64,000 nt of DNA from Planctomycetota bacterium (GCA_027493525.1 JAOSKN010000001.1:248001-312000), one strand, 5' to 3'; shown: positions 1 through 10,074, numbered from the stretch's first letter. A program made the numbers and translations. The notes: a model not told the origin generated them from the letters alone.

Positions 1-36
1 GATGGCCAGCTTGGGGTGAATGGCGGATTCCGACAC
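1..36 (-). CDS. Start of an unidentified gene cut by the window edge
   Basis: A GTG codon at 36-34 is preceded on the minus strand by AAGGA at a workable distance and opens a frame that runs off the left edge. The visible residues are MSESAIHPKLAI. It would follow the Ser/Thr kinase gene on the same strand, so it may be the next gene of that transcription unit. Only 12 residues are visible and no function can be assigned. Confidence 0.35.
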   Translation of the reverse strand, partial: MSESAIHPKLAI

Positions 37-78
37 GGCCGTGAATCCTTGCCGCGGCCCGGGGCCCGGCAGGGCGCG

Positions 79-1164
79 CTACTCGCCCTTGCCGGACTTG
101 GACGGATCGAGCAGGTCGCCGAACATCGTGTCCGCGCGATGCTGGATCGTGCTGGTCGTTTCCTTGCTCACCTTGCGCTGCGAGGCCGGCTCGCGCTGCA
201 GGTCGTGCCCATCGGCCACCTGGCCCAGCAGGTGCTCCTTGATGTAGTTGCTCAACGTCACCAGCGTCGGGCCGTAGCGGTCGTGGTACATGAAATACTC
301 GAGGTCGAAGGCCATCTCGCCGGCCGTCTGGTAGCGCGTGTCCAGATCCCGCTCCAACGCCTTCATCAGGATCTTGACCAGGCCCTCGGGGAGGTCCGAG
401 CGGAAGGTCCGCGGGTCCGGGATCGGCTTGCGCTTCACGTTGTTGAGCGTCTCATAAATGTCGTCGGTCTCGAAGATATGGTGCCCGGTGAGCAGCTCGT
501 ACATCACGATGCCCAGGGCGAAAACGTCGCTGCGCAGGTCCGTCTCGAGGTACTGCGCCTGCTCGGGCGACATGTACTCGACCTTGCCCATCAGGACTTC
601 GCCTTCCTCCTGCTCCATCACCTGGCGGGCCTTGGCGATCCCGAAGTCCGTCAGCTTGACGACGCCCTCGATGGTGATCATCACGTTCTTGGGCGAGACG
701 TCGCGGTGCACGATCCCCAGCACCTCGCCGTCGTGCCCGCGCTTCTTGTGCGCGTATTCCAGCCCGCGGCAGACGCGGCTGATGATGTACGCGCCCAAGT
801 CGACGGGCACGTCGAGCTGGTGCTCCACGTGGTGGTCGATGAACTTCTCGAGGTTCAGCCCTTCCACGTACTCCATCGCGATGTAGTAGAACTCGTCGGT
901 GCGCCCGAGGTGGTAGACCTGGACGATGTGCTCGTGCACCAGGTCGGCCACCAGCTTGGCCTCCCCGATGAACAGGCGCACGAACTCCATGTTGCTCGAG
1001 TAGCTCTCGAGGATCGTCTTGAGCGCGACGGTCTTCTCGAAGCCTTCGGCGCCGAACTGCTTGGCTTCATAGACCGCGCCCATGCCGCCCTCGGCCAGCA
1101 GCCGGACGAGCTTGTATTCTTTCTCCTCGCGAATGGAGGGGAAATGGGGTTTCGATTCGCTCAT
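79..1164 (-). CDS. Hanks-type (eukaryotic-like) serine/threonine protein kinase
   Basis: This 361-residue soluble kinase should phosphorylate Ser/Thr residues of partner proteins using ATP. The kinase fold spans about residues 17-310. It has a glycine-rich loop (AEGGMGAVYEA, 25-34), the ATP-anchoring lysine K49 in VALK, the catalytic loop HRDVSPKN (153-160, D155 base, N160 metal ligand), DFG at 173-175 and the activation-segment motif YMSPEQ near 198-202. The HRD arginine is present, so activation-loop control is likely. Unlike PknB-type kinases it has no transmembrane helix and no PASTA or other sensor domain; the ~50-residue tail is polar. The substrate is unknown. The next downstream gene appears to start just inside the window edge on the same strand. 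Confidence 0.93.
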   Translation of the reverse strand: MSESKPHFPSIREEKEYKLVRLLAEGGMGAVYEAKQFGAEGFEKTVALKTILESYSSNMEFVRLFIGEAKLVADLVHEHIVQVYHLGRTDEFYYIAMEYVEGLNLEKFIDHHVEHQLDVPVDLGAYIISRVCRGLEYAHKKRGHDGEVLGIVHRDVSPKNVMITIEGVVKLTDFGIAKARQVMEQEEGEVLMGKVEYMSPEQAQYLETDLRSDVFALGIVMYELLTGHHIFETDDIYETLNNVKRKPIPDPRTFRSDLPEGLVKILMKALERDLDTRYQTAGEMAFDLEYFMYHDRYGPTLVTLSNYIKEHLLGQVADGHDLQREPASQRKVSKETTSTIQHRADTMFGDLLDPSKSGKGE

Positions 1165-1321
1165 GGTCGTTTCGCCCTTGTAAGGCGCCAGCCGGCCAAG
1201 CGTTCAGGAGCCAGTGCGCTGCAATTGAAGTGCATGTTCGTGAGCCGCACGGGGCTTGTCAATGCCATAAATCCCCCGCGCGCGGCGAAACCGCTGCACC
1301 GTGCGTGATTCATACCGGCAC

Positions 1322-1355
1322 AAAAAAACGATCCCGGGCGCCGAGCCCGGGATCG
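1322..1355 (-). terminator. Rho-independent terminator of the 946-residue exported protein gene
   Basis: An 11-bp perfect stem (1329-1339 with 1345-1355, loop 1340-1344) lies 25 bp past the stop of the minus-strand gene. A run of seven A on the plus strand (1322-1328) becomes a U-tract in the minus-strand transcript. This is a textbook intrinsic terminator oriented for that gene. Confidence 0.92.
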
Positions 1356-1380
1356 TCCTGCAGGGTTCAACTCGCGGCCC

Positions 1381-4221
1381 TTACGGCGCGATGGGCCGAG
1401 TTCCGACGCCGCTGCGCGTGGTGGAGCGGTACTGGTAGAGGAACTGAGCGGAGAGCTGCGCGTCGCCGGCGCCGCCAAATCCTCCTCCGTCCAAGTCTAC
1501 ATCGACAATCACCGTCGTCACGGCCGCGCCGAATTTCAGGTTGGGCGTATCCCCGGCCAGAGGCGTCAAGCGCGTCGGATCGGTCAGGGTGTTGAAGATA
1601 TCGAAGGACGCTTCCAAAGCGTCCGCGCGGGACAAGCTAAAGGCGATGCGCCGCGTGCGCGCGTTGAAGCTGAAGCTGGAGCGCGACAACCCCGGCCCAA
1701 TCGCCCGGTACCGCCCTCGAACCACGGTTCCGGTGCTGATGATGGTATCCGTCATGCTGGACGGCTGCCTCAACGTCACCTGCACGGGCGTGCCGTCGGG
1801 AATCGTCAGCGGAACGCCCACCGGACCGCCCGGCTGGAAGGCGAATACATCGGTCTGGAAGGAGAGCGCGTCGCGGTCGGGGCTCGCGGCGAAGACGTTG
1901 CTGAAGCGCCCGGCCGTGCGCGGAGCCATGTTCCCCTTCACGTTGACCTGAATGGTGTGCTGCCGCAGCATCGGGTCGATGGCGAAGGTCGTGCCGGGCA
2001 GGACCGCCGGGCCGGTCGGGGTGCCTTCCCTGACGACCTGGACCTCGTCCCAGGCCGCATCGTCCGGCGGCGGGAAGGTCTGGAGGATGTTGGTGAAGCC
2101 GCCCAGGTACGTATCGTCGCCCCCGCCGAAGGTCGTGGAGGGGATGGACTCGACGAGCCCGTTGCCGCCGTCGACCACGTATTGCTTGGGCGGATTGGGC
2201 GCGGCCGGCTGGACGTAGGGGGCGTCCGTGGTGGTGAAGATGAAGTCGTCGCCGCCCACGAAGGTCGTGCCGTCGATCACGCCGTCCGCGCCGCTGTCGA
2301 TGATCGCGCGCACGGTCGACTCCGCGATCCGGTTGCCGCCGTCCACGATCACCGTCTGGCCCGTGCCATCGACGCCCATGAAATCGTCGCCGGAGATCAC
2401 GACGGTCGTGCTGGCGCTAAGGACCATATCGACCCCGGCATTCGCAATAACGGGCGTGAAGCTCGTCTGGCTCTGCAGCAGCTTCAACTCTAGCAGCACG
2501 CTGTTGAAGTAGACCTGCAATTCCTGCTCGGTGGCCCCGGCGGGCGGAAGCGCCGTGACGGGCGCGAAGACCGACCCCGTCGCCAGCGGAATGCGTCCGT
2601 TGTCGATCAGGGACAGGCGCGCCTTGTAGTTGCCGGCGATGTCGTAGGTGTGCGGCGTCGTCGTGGTGATCCCGTCGCCGAAATCGCCATAGTTGCCGGG
2701 CAGCGCCTGCAGGTCCGGCGGACCGCCCGAGGGCGGGAAAAGCTGAATGGCATTGCCCTGGGTCCGCTCGTCGCCGAACTCGAACGCGCCGAAGGGGAAG
2801 TACCCGTCCTGATCGAAGCTCGAATCCATGTTGAAGAGCGCGTCCAGGGGGACGGGCTGGAAGTTGAGCGTCGAGTCGGAGAAGTCCACGTGCACGTTCG
2901 GCGGGAAGTTCGCCAGCGTCAGGCGCACCTGCCGCACGAAGGTCGCTTCGACCATCCCCGTCCCGTTGGCGTCCAAGGCCACCGCGATGCGCAGGCGCAC
3001 ACAGACGATCTGGTCCACTTGGAACGGCGTGAGCGTCGGCAAGCTGTAATCGACGACCAGCGGCGTCGCGATCGCGCCATCGTAGGTGGGCTGATCGATA
3101 AAGGGAACGCCCGTATCCAGCGCCGGATTGGCCGTCGCCGGCACCAAGCCCAGCGGCGTCACCTGGATGTCGTCGGTGAACGTGTTCGGGGGCAGGTAGG
3201 GCGGGGGCTGCCCGGTCAGGGGCGCGCGCGTACCCACCGGGTTGACCTGGATGTCGTTGCTGACGTGGAAACCGCTGCGCGTCCACTGCACGTCGTTGTT
3301 CTGCGCCGTGCCGTCGGGATTGATCGGAATGATGGTGTCCACGCAAAAATTGCCGCCGTCCACGATGATGTCGTTGCCGGTCTCCGGGTCGCCGTTGGCA
3401 ACGAGGATATCGTCGCCCAGCGGCGGGGGATGCAGGTTGTTCGCGGGCGTCTGGACGAACGGATCGGGCCCCGAGCGGATGATCACGCCGGGCAAGGCGT
3501 AGGTGTCCGCGCGAGCGTTGGGACCCGCCAGGATCACCGGCATCCCCGTCGCCGCGTCCACCCCCAGGACGTCGTCGCCCTGCGGGATGGTCTCGATGCG
3601 CGGGCCCGTCTGCGGCGCGGGACCGGGGCCCAAAGGCGGCAGCATCGCGCAGTTACCGCCCGGCACGACCGCCGCCCCGGAAGCCACGACGATATTCTGC
3701 CGCACCTGCGTCTCCGCGATCAGGTTCGCCCCGGCCAGGATCACGCTCCGATTGCTGGGGGGCGGAAGAGTGAAGATCACGTCATCCCCGCCGGTCGGCA
3801 ACCCCGAGGCGTCGGTATTCGGAACGGTTTCCAGGACGCCGTTGGGGCCCGGATCGATCACCGTATTGGGGGCCACGCCCAAGTCGATCAGCGTGAAGGG
3901 CGCCGGAGGCGCCGCTCCCGTCACGACGTTGCGGTTGGCCAGCGCCGGGGGGCAGTCCGCGTTCAGTTCCAGCGTCACACGGTAAAAGAGCCCGGCGATG
4001 CCCGCCGACGAGGTGGAGAGGTCGAACGTCACCTGGACGGTGTTCAGGTCGCCGCCGCCCACGTCGTAAGTGAAGTGCGGCGTGGGCACCACGACCCCGG
4101 CGCGCTTGGCCACCGTGGGAGGCGCGTCCGCGCCCGCTTCGCCGGCGTGGGCGGCGGAGGCGGCCAGCGCCAGCAGCCCGGCCAGCGTACCCAGACCCAC
4201 CGATTTTCGAATCCAAGTCAT
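1381..4221 (-). CDS. Large exported protein with PKD-like domain and GDD/DGGN repeats
   Basis: The protein is 946 residues long with a clear Sec signal peptide (hydrophobic residues 9-24, likely cleavage after AHA near 27). GAGGAG lies 8 nt before the ATG. The mature protein is beta-rich and low in Lys and Cys. A PKD/Ig-like segment (about 445-580) includes DSSFDQDG, FGDE and HTYDIAGNYKARL. Around it are loose copies of a short motif: a DPGPNGVLET- or DGGNGLVES-like stretch followed by GGDDVI or GDDFIF (near 119-145, 165, 205, 228, 275-290, 615-665 and 684). The same motif occurs in the next gene. No catalytic residues are recognisable. A cell-surface or matrix role is inferred from export and PKD content only. 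A strong terminator follows the gene. Confidence 0.75.
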   Translation of the reverse strand: MTWIRKSVGLGTLAGLLALAASAAHAGEAGADAPPTVAKRAGVVVPTPHFTYDVGGGDLNTVQVTFDLSTSSAGIAGLFYRVTLELNADCPPALANRNVVTGAAPPAPFTLIDLGVAPNTVIDPGPNGVLETVPNTDASGLPTGGDDVIFTLPPPSNRSVILAGANLIAETQVRQNIVVASGAAVVPGGNCAMLPPLGPGPAPQTGPRIETIPQGDDVLGVDAATGMPVILAGPNARADTYALPGVIIRSGPDPFVQTPANNLHPPPLGDDILVANGDPETGNDIIVDGGNFCVDTIIPINPDGTAQNNDVQWTRSGFHVSNDIQVNPVGTRAPLTGQPPPYLPPNTFTDDIQVTPLGLVPATANPALDTGVPFIDQPTYDGAIATPLVVDYSLPTLTPFQVDQIVCVRLRIAVALDANGTGMVEATFVRQVRLTLANFPPNVHVDFSDSTLNFQPVPLDALFNMDSSFDQDGYFPFGAFEFGDERTQGNAIQLFPPSGGPPDLQALPGNYGDFGDGITTTTPHTYDIAGNYKARLSLIDNGRIPLATGSVFAPVTALPPAGATEQELQVYFNSVLLELKLLQSQTSFTPVIANAGVDMVLSASTTVVISGDDFMGVDGTGQTVIVDGGNRIAESTVRAIIDSGADGVIDGTTFVGGDDFIFTTTDAPYVQPAAPNPPKQYVVDGGNGLVESIPSTTFGGGDDTYLGGFTNILQTFPPPDDAAWDEVQVVREGTPTGPAVLPGTTFAIDPMLRQHTIQVNVKGNMAPRTAGRFSNVFAASPDRDALSFQTDVFAFQPGGPVGVPLTIPDGTPVQVTLRQPSSMTDTIISTGTVVRGRYRAIGPGLSRSSFSFNARTRRIAFSLSRADALEASFDIFNTLTDPTRLTPLAGDTPNLKFGAAVTTVIVDVDLDGGGFGGAGDAQLSAQFLYQYRSTTRSGVGTRPIAP

Positions 4222-4348
4222 GCGTGCTGCTCCTCAGTGTCCGCCCCCCACGCGAGCGGGAGCGGTCGTTTCTTTCAAGGACTCAGGCGGCCTCCGTGGA
4301 GCGCCGCCCGAACTCGTCCGGAGGCCGTCGTACTGCCGCCCAAGGCGC

Positions 4349-7300
4349 TCAGCGCGTGAAGCTGGTCGCGCCCTTGCGGGTCACCAGGAACTGCGCTTCC
4401 CCGTCGAAGTCCTGAATCCCCGCGCCCGTGTCGTTCTCGTGGCCGATGAAGAGCCCGAGATCCACGACTTGGTAGAGCTTGGCCGGATCGATGCCCACGC
4501 CATTGGGACCGGCGTTGTCGATCGGGAAGGTCTTGATCCGGAACGCGCCGCCCATATTGGCCCAGGAAAGGCTCTGCACGCCCGTCTTGCCCAAGGCCGA
4601 GGTCAGACGGGTGAAGTTGAAGATGGCGCTCTTCAGTCCGATGTCCCGGCCCTGCCGGCGCACCGACCAGCGCGGGCTGGCCAGGAAGTTCAGCGTCTCG
4701 TTGAAGCCCCCGGCGCCGGCCAGCGCGTCCGCCCCGCCGCCGATGCTCACGTCGATGTCCGAGAGCCCGATCGGGCGCAGGTCGTCCCCGCCGAAGCGCG
4801 CCATCACGCCGCTGACGTCGCAGGTAACCTGGCTGCCCTTGAGCGAGAAGCGGGCCTTCTTGACCAGGAACGCGCTGGAGCAGAGCACCTGCTGACCGCC
4901 CGTCTTGCCCAGCACCTGCCCGGCCGCCGTGGTGTAGACGCCGTCGTTGGTGAACTTGCCCAACTGGTACAAGCCGGTCGCGGACCGGTTGGCCGAGGAA
5001 CGGTAATCGTAGGTGATGACCGCGCCGCGGGAATCCGGATCCTGCGGGTAAACCAGGACCGGGTTCGAGGCGTCGGTCATGTCGCGCAGGACGATCCTGA
5101 TGTTCACGGGCAGCAACTGCGTGTCGAAGACGTTCCGGATGCCCAGCGCCTGGTCAAGCCGAATGCCGCGCGCGACGATGCTGAACTGCCCGCCCGGGAG
5201 CCTGAGGCTGAAGCTGCGCAGCTTGCCGCCGGGCTGTACGATGCGCAGCGTGCCGTTGGGGTTCAGCTCCCCGTCCCCTTCGCTGAAGATCCGCGTCGAG
5301 CCGTTGATCGTCACGCCGGCGCGCAGGCGCATCCCGGCCAGTTGCGAAGGCGTAATCTCGGGCAGGCTGAGCGTGCCGCTGATGGTGATCAGATCGCGCT
5401 CCGGATCGTCAGGATAAGGATCCGTGTCGGGGCCGTCGGTCTTGCCGTTCCAGGCCACGTTGAAGGTGGAACGCTCGATCACGAGGTTGTCGTCCACCGG
5501 CGCGTTGGGCGATTCGGTGAAGATGTAGATCGAGTAGCTGTCGAAAGTGGGCTGGTTGGTGGTCAGGTCGACGCCGGTCCAGGTGGCGGTGACCTTATAA
5601 AGCCCCGGCTCGGTGAAGATGAATGCGGGGGTCTTGTCGCCGGGGGTCATGCTGGCGTAGAAGGCCGGCTGCAAGTGCAGGAAGGGCTCCTGGAAGCGCT
5701 CGATGGTCCAGAAGAGCGCGGCGGGCAGGCCCACCGGCGAAGGCGGCAGCACGAGCTGCAAGTCGGGCGGCACCGCCGTGCTGGCGGCCACGCCGTCCCC
5801 GCCATCGACGATGTTGTTGCCGACGACGACATCGTCGCCGCCCGTGGGCGTGATCAGCCCCGCGGGACTGCCGACCACGAGGACCGTGCCGCCGTTGAGC
5901 GCCGTCGTCTCCGAGATCCCGTTCGGACCGGCCAGGATCGTCGAGGTGGCGGCATCCAGCACGTCGTCGCCGCTGGGCCGCGTCTCCAAAATGCCGTTCG
6001 GACCCGGGTCCACCACCACGGCGCCCGGCGCCAAGCCCGTCGTCCCGACCGGGATGCCAAAGTTATTGTCGTCGAAGGCCTGGTAGTTGATCCGGTCCGA
6101 GATCGAATCGCTGAAGAAGTCCACGGACAGAGGCACGGTCCCGCCCTGGGGATCGGCCGAAAGGACGATCCGCGGGAAGTCGCACGCCTGGATGGTGATC
6201 GGGCCGAAGTTGGTCGGCACGCCGAAAGAGTCGATCACGGTCAGGTCCAACTGAATGGCGCCCGGACGGCTGATCACTTTACAGAAGCTCGACGTAAAGG
6301 CCTGATCGATGACCACCGTTCCGCCGGTCAGGGGATCGGGCACCGTAAAAGCCCATTGGAAGCCGAAGGATGGCGGTATCGAAGGCCCGGCCCCGCTACA
6401 GGTAAACGATGGCGGCGTTAATTGCGCCGAAAAACAGGCCTGGAAGGGTATGCAAGTCCCCGGGTCGAAGGCCTGCCCAACCGCCACCTGCTGCCCATTG
6501 ATCGCGACGGTCAGCGTGGCCGCCAAGGCCGGGACGAAGGTCACCGCCGTGCCGGGGGTGAGCGGCTCCAGCGCCGTGGGCTGGCCGGAGGGGTCCGGCG
6601 GGCCGGCGCGGGCCGAGTCGAAGTCGAACTGAATCCCGATCGTGCCCGAGGGGTCTTCGATCCCGATGCTGGCCTGTCCGCGGTCGACTTCCGTCTCGTC
6701 CAGGCGGATGTTGAACTGGATCACGTTCTGACATTCGTACAGGATGAGCTGGAAGGTGATCACCTCATTGGCCGCGCCGCCCACGTAGCCCATCTTGAAC
6801 CACTCGACGATCAGGCGCCGGTTGCCCACCGGCCCCAGGGTGGTGAAGTAGACGCCGCTGCCCGGCTGCCCCGAGACGCGCAGGTCGTCGAAATAGGGGA
6901 ACATCACGTCGTTCGGGCAGTTCCCCGACGGGATGGGCTGGTTGAGGTACTCGTCGGTCGAACAGAGCACCGGGCAGCCGCCCAGACACGGAGGCATCGG
7001 GCAGAGCCACGTGGCGAAGCCGTTGGTGTGGATCCACAGGATCGGGAAGAACGTCCCGGGGCCGCGCGGAATGTTGTAGTAGAGGAAATTAAAGGGCATT
7101 GTGAGCGGGAAGGCGCCGTCGTCGAGCTTGCCGCCGCAGGTAAAGGGGAAAGTGATCGGCGTGCCGAGGCCGCCGGCAATGATCCCGAAGTTGTTCGAGC
7201 CGGCCACCGAGCCCGTATAGAAGGGCACGCCGCCATTGAAGATCCCGTCGCTCAAGCCGCCCGGGCCCAGGTTGGGGTCGACCACAACCGGGTAAGCGCG

Positions 7301-8203
7301 GTCCTTGTCCGCGAGCCACTTCGAGGGCACGGCGATGGCCAGGTCAAGCTGCCCGTTCCCGAGCAGTTCGACATCGTAGCGGCAGGCCATCACGCGGCCG
7401 GGCTCTTCGGAGTTGCGCTTCCAGTCGCAGGTCCCGTCTTCCTTCGTCACCTCCGCGTCGTAGCCGATGCCGCGCTCCAGCCGAAAGACCGTATTCCCCG
7501 AAGGGTCCTTGAACTCCAGGCCGCCGGTCGTGCTGTGCTTGCCCGAGATCTTCGCCGCGCCGTCCCAGACCGAAAGCCAGCGGCTCATCTCGAGACGCCC
7601 ATGGAAGACGTAGGAGTCGGCGCCCTCGAGGTCCGCGGGCCTGCCGCGCAGCACGAAATCGTGCTCCACCCCGCCGCTGGCAAGCACCGTGTAGCGCTCG
7701 TCGACGTCCGGATACGTGCCGCGGTACACCATGCGTTCGCCGCCGCTGTAGCGCTCGATCCGGCCCTCGGACTCCAGGCTCACCGACTGCCCGCTCCGCC
7801 GCTCGGACCCGTTGCTCAGCGCCTGCCCCGCCGGCACCCAGCGGATCGAGGCCGCGTGGCCGGCCTTCACGCTATGCAGCACGCCTTCGTGATTCAGTTG
7901 GGAAAAGGTCGTGATCATCCGCTCGTTGGCATTGCGCACGCCGCCGTCCACCAACGCCAGCGAACGATCGACCTCCAGCGCCGCCGAAGGCAGGTCGGCC
8001 GGCGTCGGCTTGGCCGACTCGACCGCGCCCGGCGCGGACGCCAAAGTCGCCGGCGTCTCGCCCGGCATGCTCGCTTCAGGTAAAGATCCCATCCGCGCCT
8101 GCCGATCCATGGCGCGCTCCGAACGCGGCGCGAACCACGATCTGCCGAGCAAAAGCGCTCCGGCAAAGGCGAGAACGATCAAGGCCAATCGACGTCCGAG
8201 CAT
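4349..8203 (-). CDS. Giant membrane-anchored extracellular protein with NIDO-like and PKD-like regions
   Basis: The frame opens further upstream (GTG at 8242), but the ATG at 8203 is preferred because GGAGG sits 6 nt upstream. This gives about 1284 residues starting MLGRRLALIVLAF, a single N-terminal hydrophobic anchor or uncleaved signal. Residues ~320-545 resemble the NIDO-like beta-sandwich of large surface proteins, with TNGFATWLC near 393, PYFDDL near 436 and VEWFKM soon after. Ig/PKD-like segments follow from ~560. Between ~733 and ~800 are the same short motifs seen in the adjacent gene (DPGPNGILET, GDDVLD, ILAGPNGISET, GGDDVVVG). The two genes lie in tandem, 127 bp apart, and are likely functionally linked. 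Function is unknown; surface adhesion or matrix is a guess. Confidence 0.75.
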   Translation of the reverse strand: MLGRRLALIVLAFAGALLLGRSWFAPRSERAMDRQARMGSLPEASMPGETPATLASAPGAVESAKPTPADLPSAALEVDRSLALVDGGVRNANERMITTFSQLNHEGVLHSVKAGHAASIRWVPAGQALSNGSERRSGQSVSLESEGRIERYSGGERMVYRGTYPDVDERYTVLASGGVEHDFVLRGRPADLEGADSYVFHGRLEMSRWLSVWDGAAKISGKHSTTGGLEFKDPSGNTVFRLERGIGYDAEVTKEDGTCDWKRNSEEPGRVMACRYDVELLGNGQLDLAIAVPSKWLADKDRAYPVVVDPNLGPGGLSDGIFNGGVPFYTGSVAGSNNFGIIAGGLGTPITFPFTCGGKLDDGAFPLTMPFNFLYYNIPRGPGTFFPILWIHTNGFATWLCPMPPCLGGCPVLCSTDEYLNQPIPSGNCPNDVMFPYFDDLRVSGQPGSGVYFTTLGPVGNRRLIVEWFKMGYVGGAANEVITFQLILYECQNVIQFNIRLDETEVDRGQASIGIEDPSGTIGIQFDFDSARAGPPDPSGQPTALEPLTPGTAVTFVPALAATLTVAINGQQVAVGQAFDPGTCIPFQACFSAQLTPPSFTCSGAGPSIPPSFGFQWAFTVPDPLTGGTVVIDQAFTSSFCKVISRPGAIQLDLTVIDSFGVPTNFGPITIQACDFPRIVLSADPQGGTVPLSVDFFSDSISDRINYQAFDDNNFGIPVGTTGLAPGAVVVDPGPNGILETRPSGDDVLDAATSTILAGPNGISETTALNGGTVLVVGSPAGLITPTGGDDVVVGNNIVDGGDGVAASTAVPPDLQLVLPPSPVGLPAALFWTIERFQEPFLHLQPAFYASMTPGDKTPAFIFTEPGLYKVTATWTGVDLTTNQPTFDSYSIYIFTESPNAPVDDNLVIERSTFNVAWNGKTDGPDTDPYPDDPERDLITISGTLSLPEITPSQLAGMRLRAGVTINGSTRIFSEGDGELNPNGTLRIVQPGGKLRSFSLRLPGGQFSIVARGIRLDQALGIRNVFDTQLLPVNIRIVLRDMTDASNPVLVYPQDPDSRGAVITYDYRSSANRSATGLYQLGKFTNDGVYTTAAGQVLGKTGGQQVLCSSAFLVKKARFSLKGSQVTCDVSGVMARFGGDDLRPIGLSDIDVSIGGGADALAGAGGFNETLNFLASPRWSVRRQGRDIGLKSAIFNFTRLTSALGKTGVQSLSWANMGGAFRIKTFPIDNAGPNGVGIDPAKLYQVVDLGLFIGHENDTGAGIQDFDGEAQFLVTRKGATSFTR

Positions 8204-8582
8204 CGCGGACCTCCAGCTCATGGCGGTCAAAAATCCGTGCACTTCCAGTCATCGCGGGTCGCGGTGTAGCACACCGTAATCACCCGTGAAGCTCCGGAAT
8301 TACCAGGACTTAGCTTATGTAGCCTCGGCAATTCCGGGCATTATGTCGTAGCGCCCCCACCCTTCAATAGGAAAAATCTGGCCACTAAGCTCAAATTCAT
8401 GTCGCTCAAGAACCTCGGTCACAGACGATATCCCTCAACCCCAAATCAAGTTACATTGTGCCTAGGGTCCGTGCAACTTGCCTCGGAGCCCGACTGCGAA
8501 CAAACCCGCAGCGCGCCCTGATTCATGCTCATAATTCATTAACATGTATTGGCTTACAGGTGAGACCTGGGATCGGCTCGAG
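8204..8582. other. Intergenic spacer, AT-richer than its surroundings
   Basis: This 379-bp gap lies between the giant surface protein gene and the frameshifted anti-sigma gene. It includes the GGAGG ribosome binding site of the upstream gene at 8210-8214. No RNA gene, long inverted repeat or convincing small gene was seen. Its lower GC fits a promoter region for the leftward giant gene. Confidence 0.5.
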
Positions 8583-10074
8583 CTACCGACCCTGTCGGGC
8601 CGCGCCGGGATCCTCTGGTGAGGCGTGCAGAACCACTTCAAACTCAATCCATTCTTCTTGTGCAGGCCCTTGCGCACTTGGTGCGCTGGACTCTCTGCTT
8701 TCCGTCGAAGCCTTCGTTTTTGAAGCCACATTCGCCACGTCGCGGCGGGACGAGCCCACTTCGGCCAAGCCTTCGAGGAACGCGGCGCGCTGGCGCGCCG
8801 GCACACGCACGCGCAAGGTCAGGCGTCGGGGTACGGCCGGCGACTCCGAGGGCGCCACCTTGGCGGGCTCAACCTCATCTTTTTGTCCAAGTCGGCCTCG
8901 TGCGCGACCGGCGCGGCGGGTCCCGAAGGCAGCATGGAGCCGCCGAGGCGGCGCGCCAGGGCCAGTACGTCGCGTGTGGCGTTGGGCCAGCGCTCGGAGG
9001 TCACCTCCAAGGTGAGCGCATTCGCCTCGGCGGTTCGCGCCTTCGATTCCTCCTCGGCGGTGAGTAGGCCTAATTCCTGCGCGGGCGACCTGGGGGCATG
9101 CGGCGCAGGGCCGTCTGGCGCCAGATCCTTTCCCGAGACGCTTTCGCGAGGGGCTTGAGGCTCCTGCACGGACGGCGCATTCTCGGCGGGTGGATTTTCG
9201 TCGCGTACGCCGCCCACATTCAAGGGCGCGCCCTCTTCGGTCTTCAGGACTCGTTCCTTCGTTTCGGCCGAGTTCGGTTCAGCCGGCTTTGATTCCAGCC
9301 TGGGCTCAAACCTTGGCGTAACCGCCGGGGAGCGGACGCCTTCCTGTTTCTCGGGGAAGCTCTCCTTCTTAAACTCGGTTTCCGTCCGGGAGGCATGTAC
9401 GGGCTGTCTGGCGGGCGCCGGCTCCTCGGGCGCGCCGGCCTCAATATTATTCTTCTGGGTATCGGGGCTGTCGGCGGGCGCGTCTGCGAGGGGCGCCTTT
9501 CCGCCCGGTTCCTGCCGCTTGGCTTCCACCGGATCGGGGCCGGCGAGCGGCTGGGGATGAATAGAGGAGTCCGCTTCTTCGCGGGGCGGCCCGGACCAGT
9601 TCTCGCGGGCCTCCGACTTGGGCAGGGGGACTCCGCGGCCGGGGCGGGCGGCGCGCTCGCATGGCCTGCGGGGCCGGAATCGCGCTTCACCGCGCCTTCG
9701 CGCTCCCTCATATAAGGACTGAGCGCGGCGAAGACGAGCACGCCGGCGACGAGCATGGCGGCGGCCGACCAGAGCGTCCAGCGCGGCCGGGCGTTCGCGG
9801 CCGGCTTGGCGAAGGCTTCGCCTGCGCGGACCACCTTTGCCTCGCCGGCCGGTTCGTTGGCGAGCCGGGCGCGGACGCCGGCAAGGATCGCGGCGGGCGC
9901 GGGCTTCCGCGGCAGCGCGCGCAGCGCCTCGGCCTGGGCGCGGAGGAGTTCGTACTCGGCGCGCGCGCCGGGATCGGCCTGAAGGCTCGCCTCGACCTCC
10001 GTGCGTTCGTCCTCGGGCAGTTCGCCGTCCAGGTACGCGCTCAGCCGAGCTCTCGATTCGTCCGTGCCGCTCAT
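8583..10074 (-). pseudogene. Anti-sigma factor (zinc-less) with DUF4349-like periplasmic region, broken by two frameshifts
   Basis: The start at 10074 gives MSGTDESRARLSAYLDGEL, an anti-sigma N-terminal domain without the usual HxxxCxxC zinc ligands. A transmembrane helix (WTLWSAAAMLVAGVLVFAAL) follows, then a Glu/Pro-rich extracytoplasmic linker. A C-terminal region (LTLEVTSERW ... LARRLGG ... RRLTLRVRVPARQ ... EGLAEVG) resembles DUF4349. The coding register changes twice, each time by -1: at a run of five G (plus strand) at 9625-9629 and at a run of five T at 8880-8884. Joining the three frames restores one sensible protein. The gene starts about 40 bp after the stop of the ECF sigma gene, a standard sigma/anti-sigma pair. 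The breaks may be assembly indels rather than real mutations. Confidence 0.72.

Noticed and set aside
2650..4359. Long open frame on the plus strand opposite the 946-residue exported protein gene
   Set aside because: Arg/His-rich shadow typical of GC-rich DNA. The minus-strand gene has a signal peptide, ribosome binding site and terminator.
8880..8884. Programmed -1 frameshift in the anti-sigma gene
   Set aside because: The site reads C AAA AAG, one base short of the efficient A AAA AAG heptamer. A second, unrelated shift in the same gene and others in the window make assembly indels a simpler explanation.
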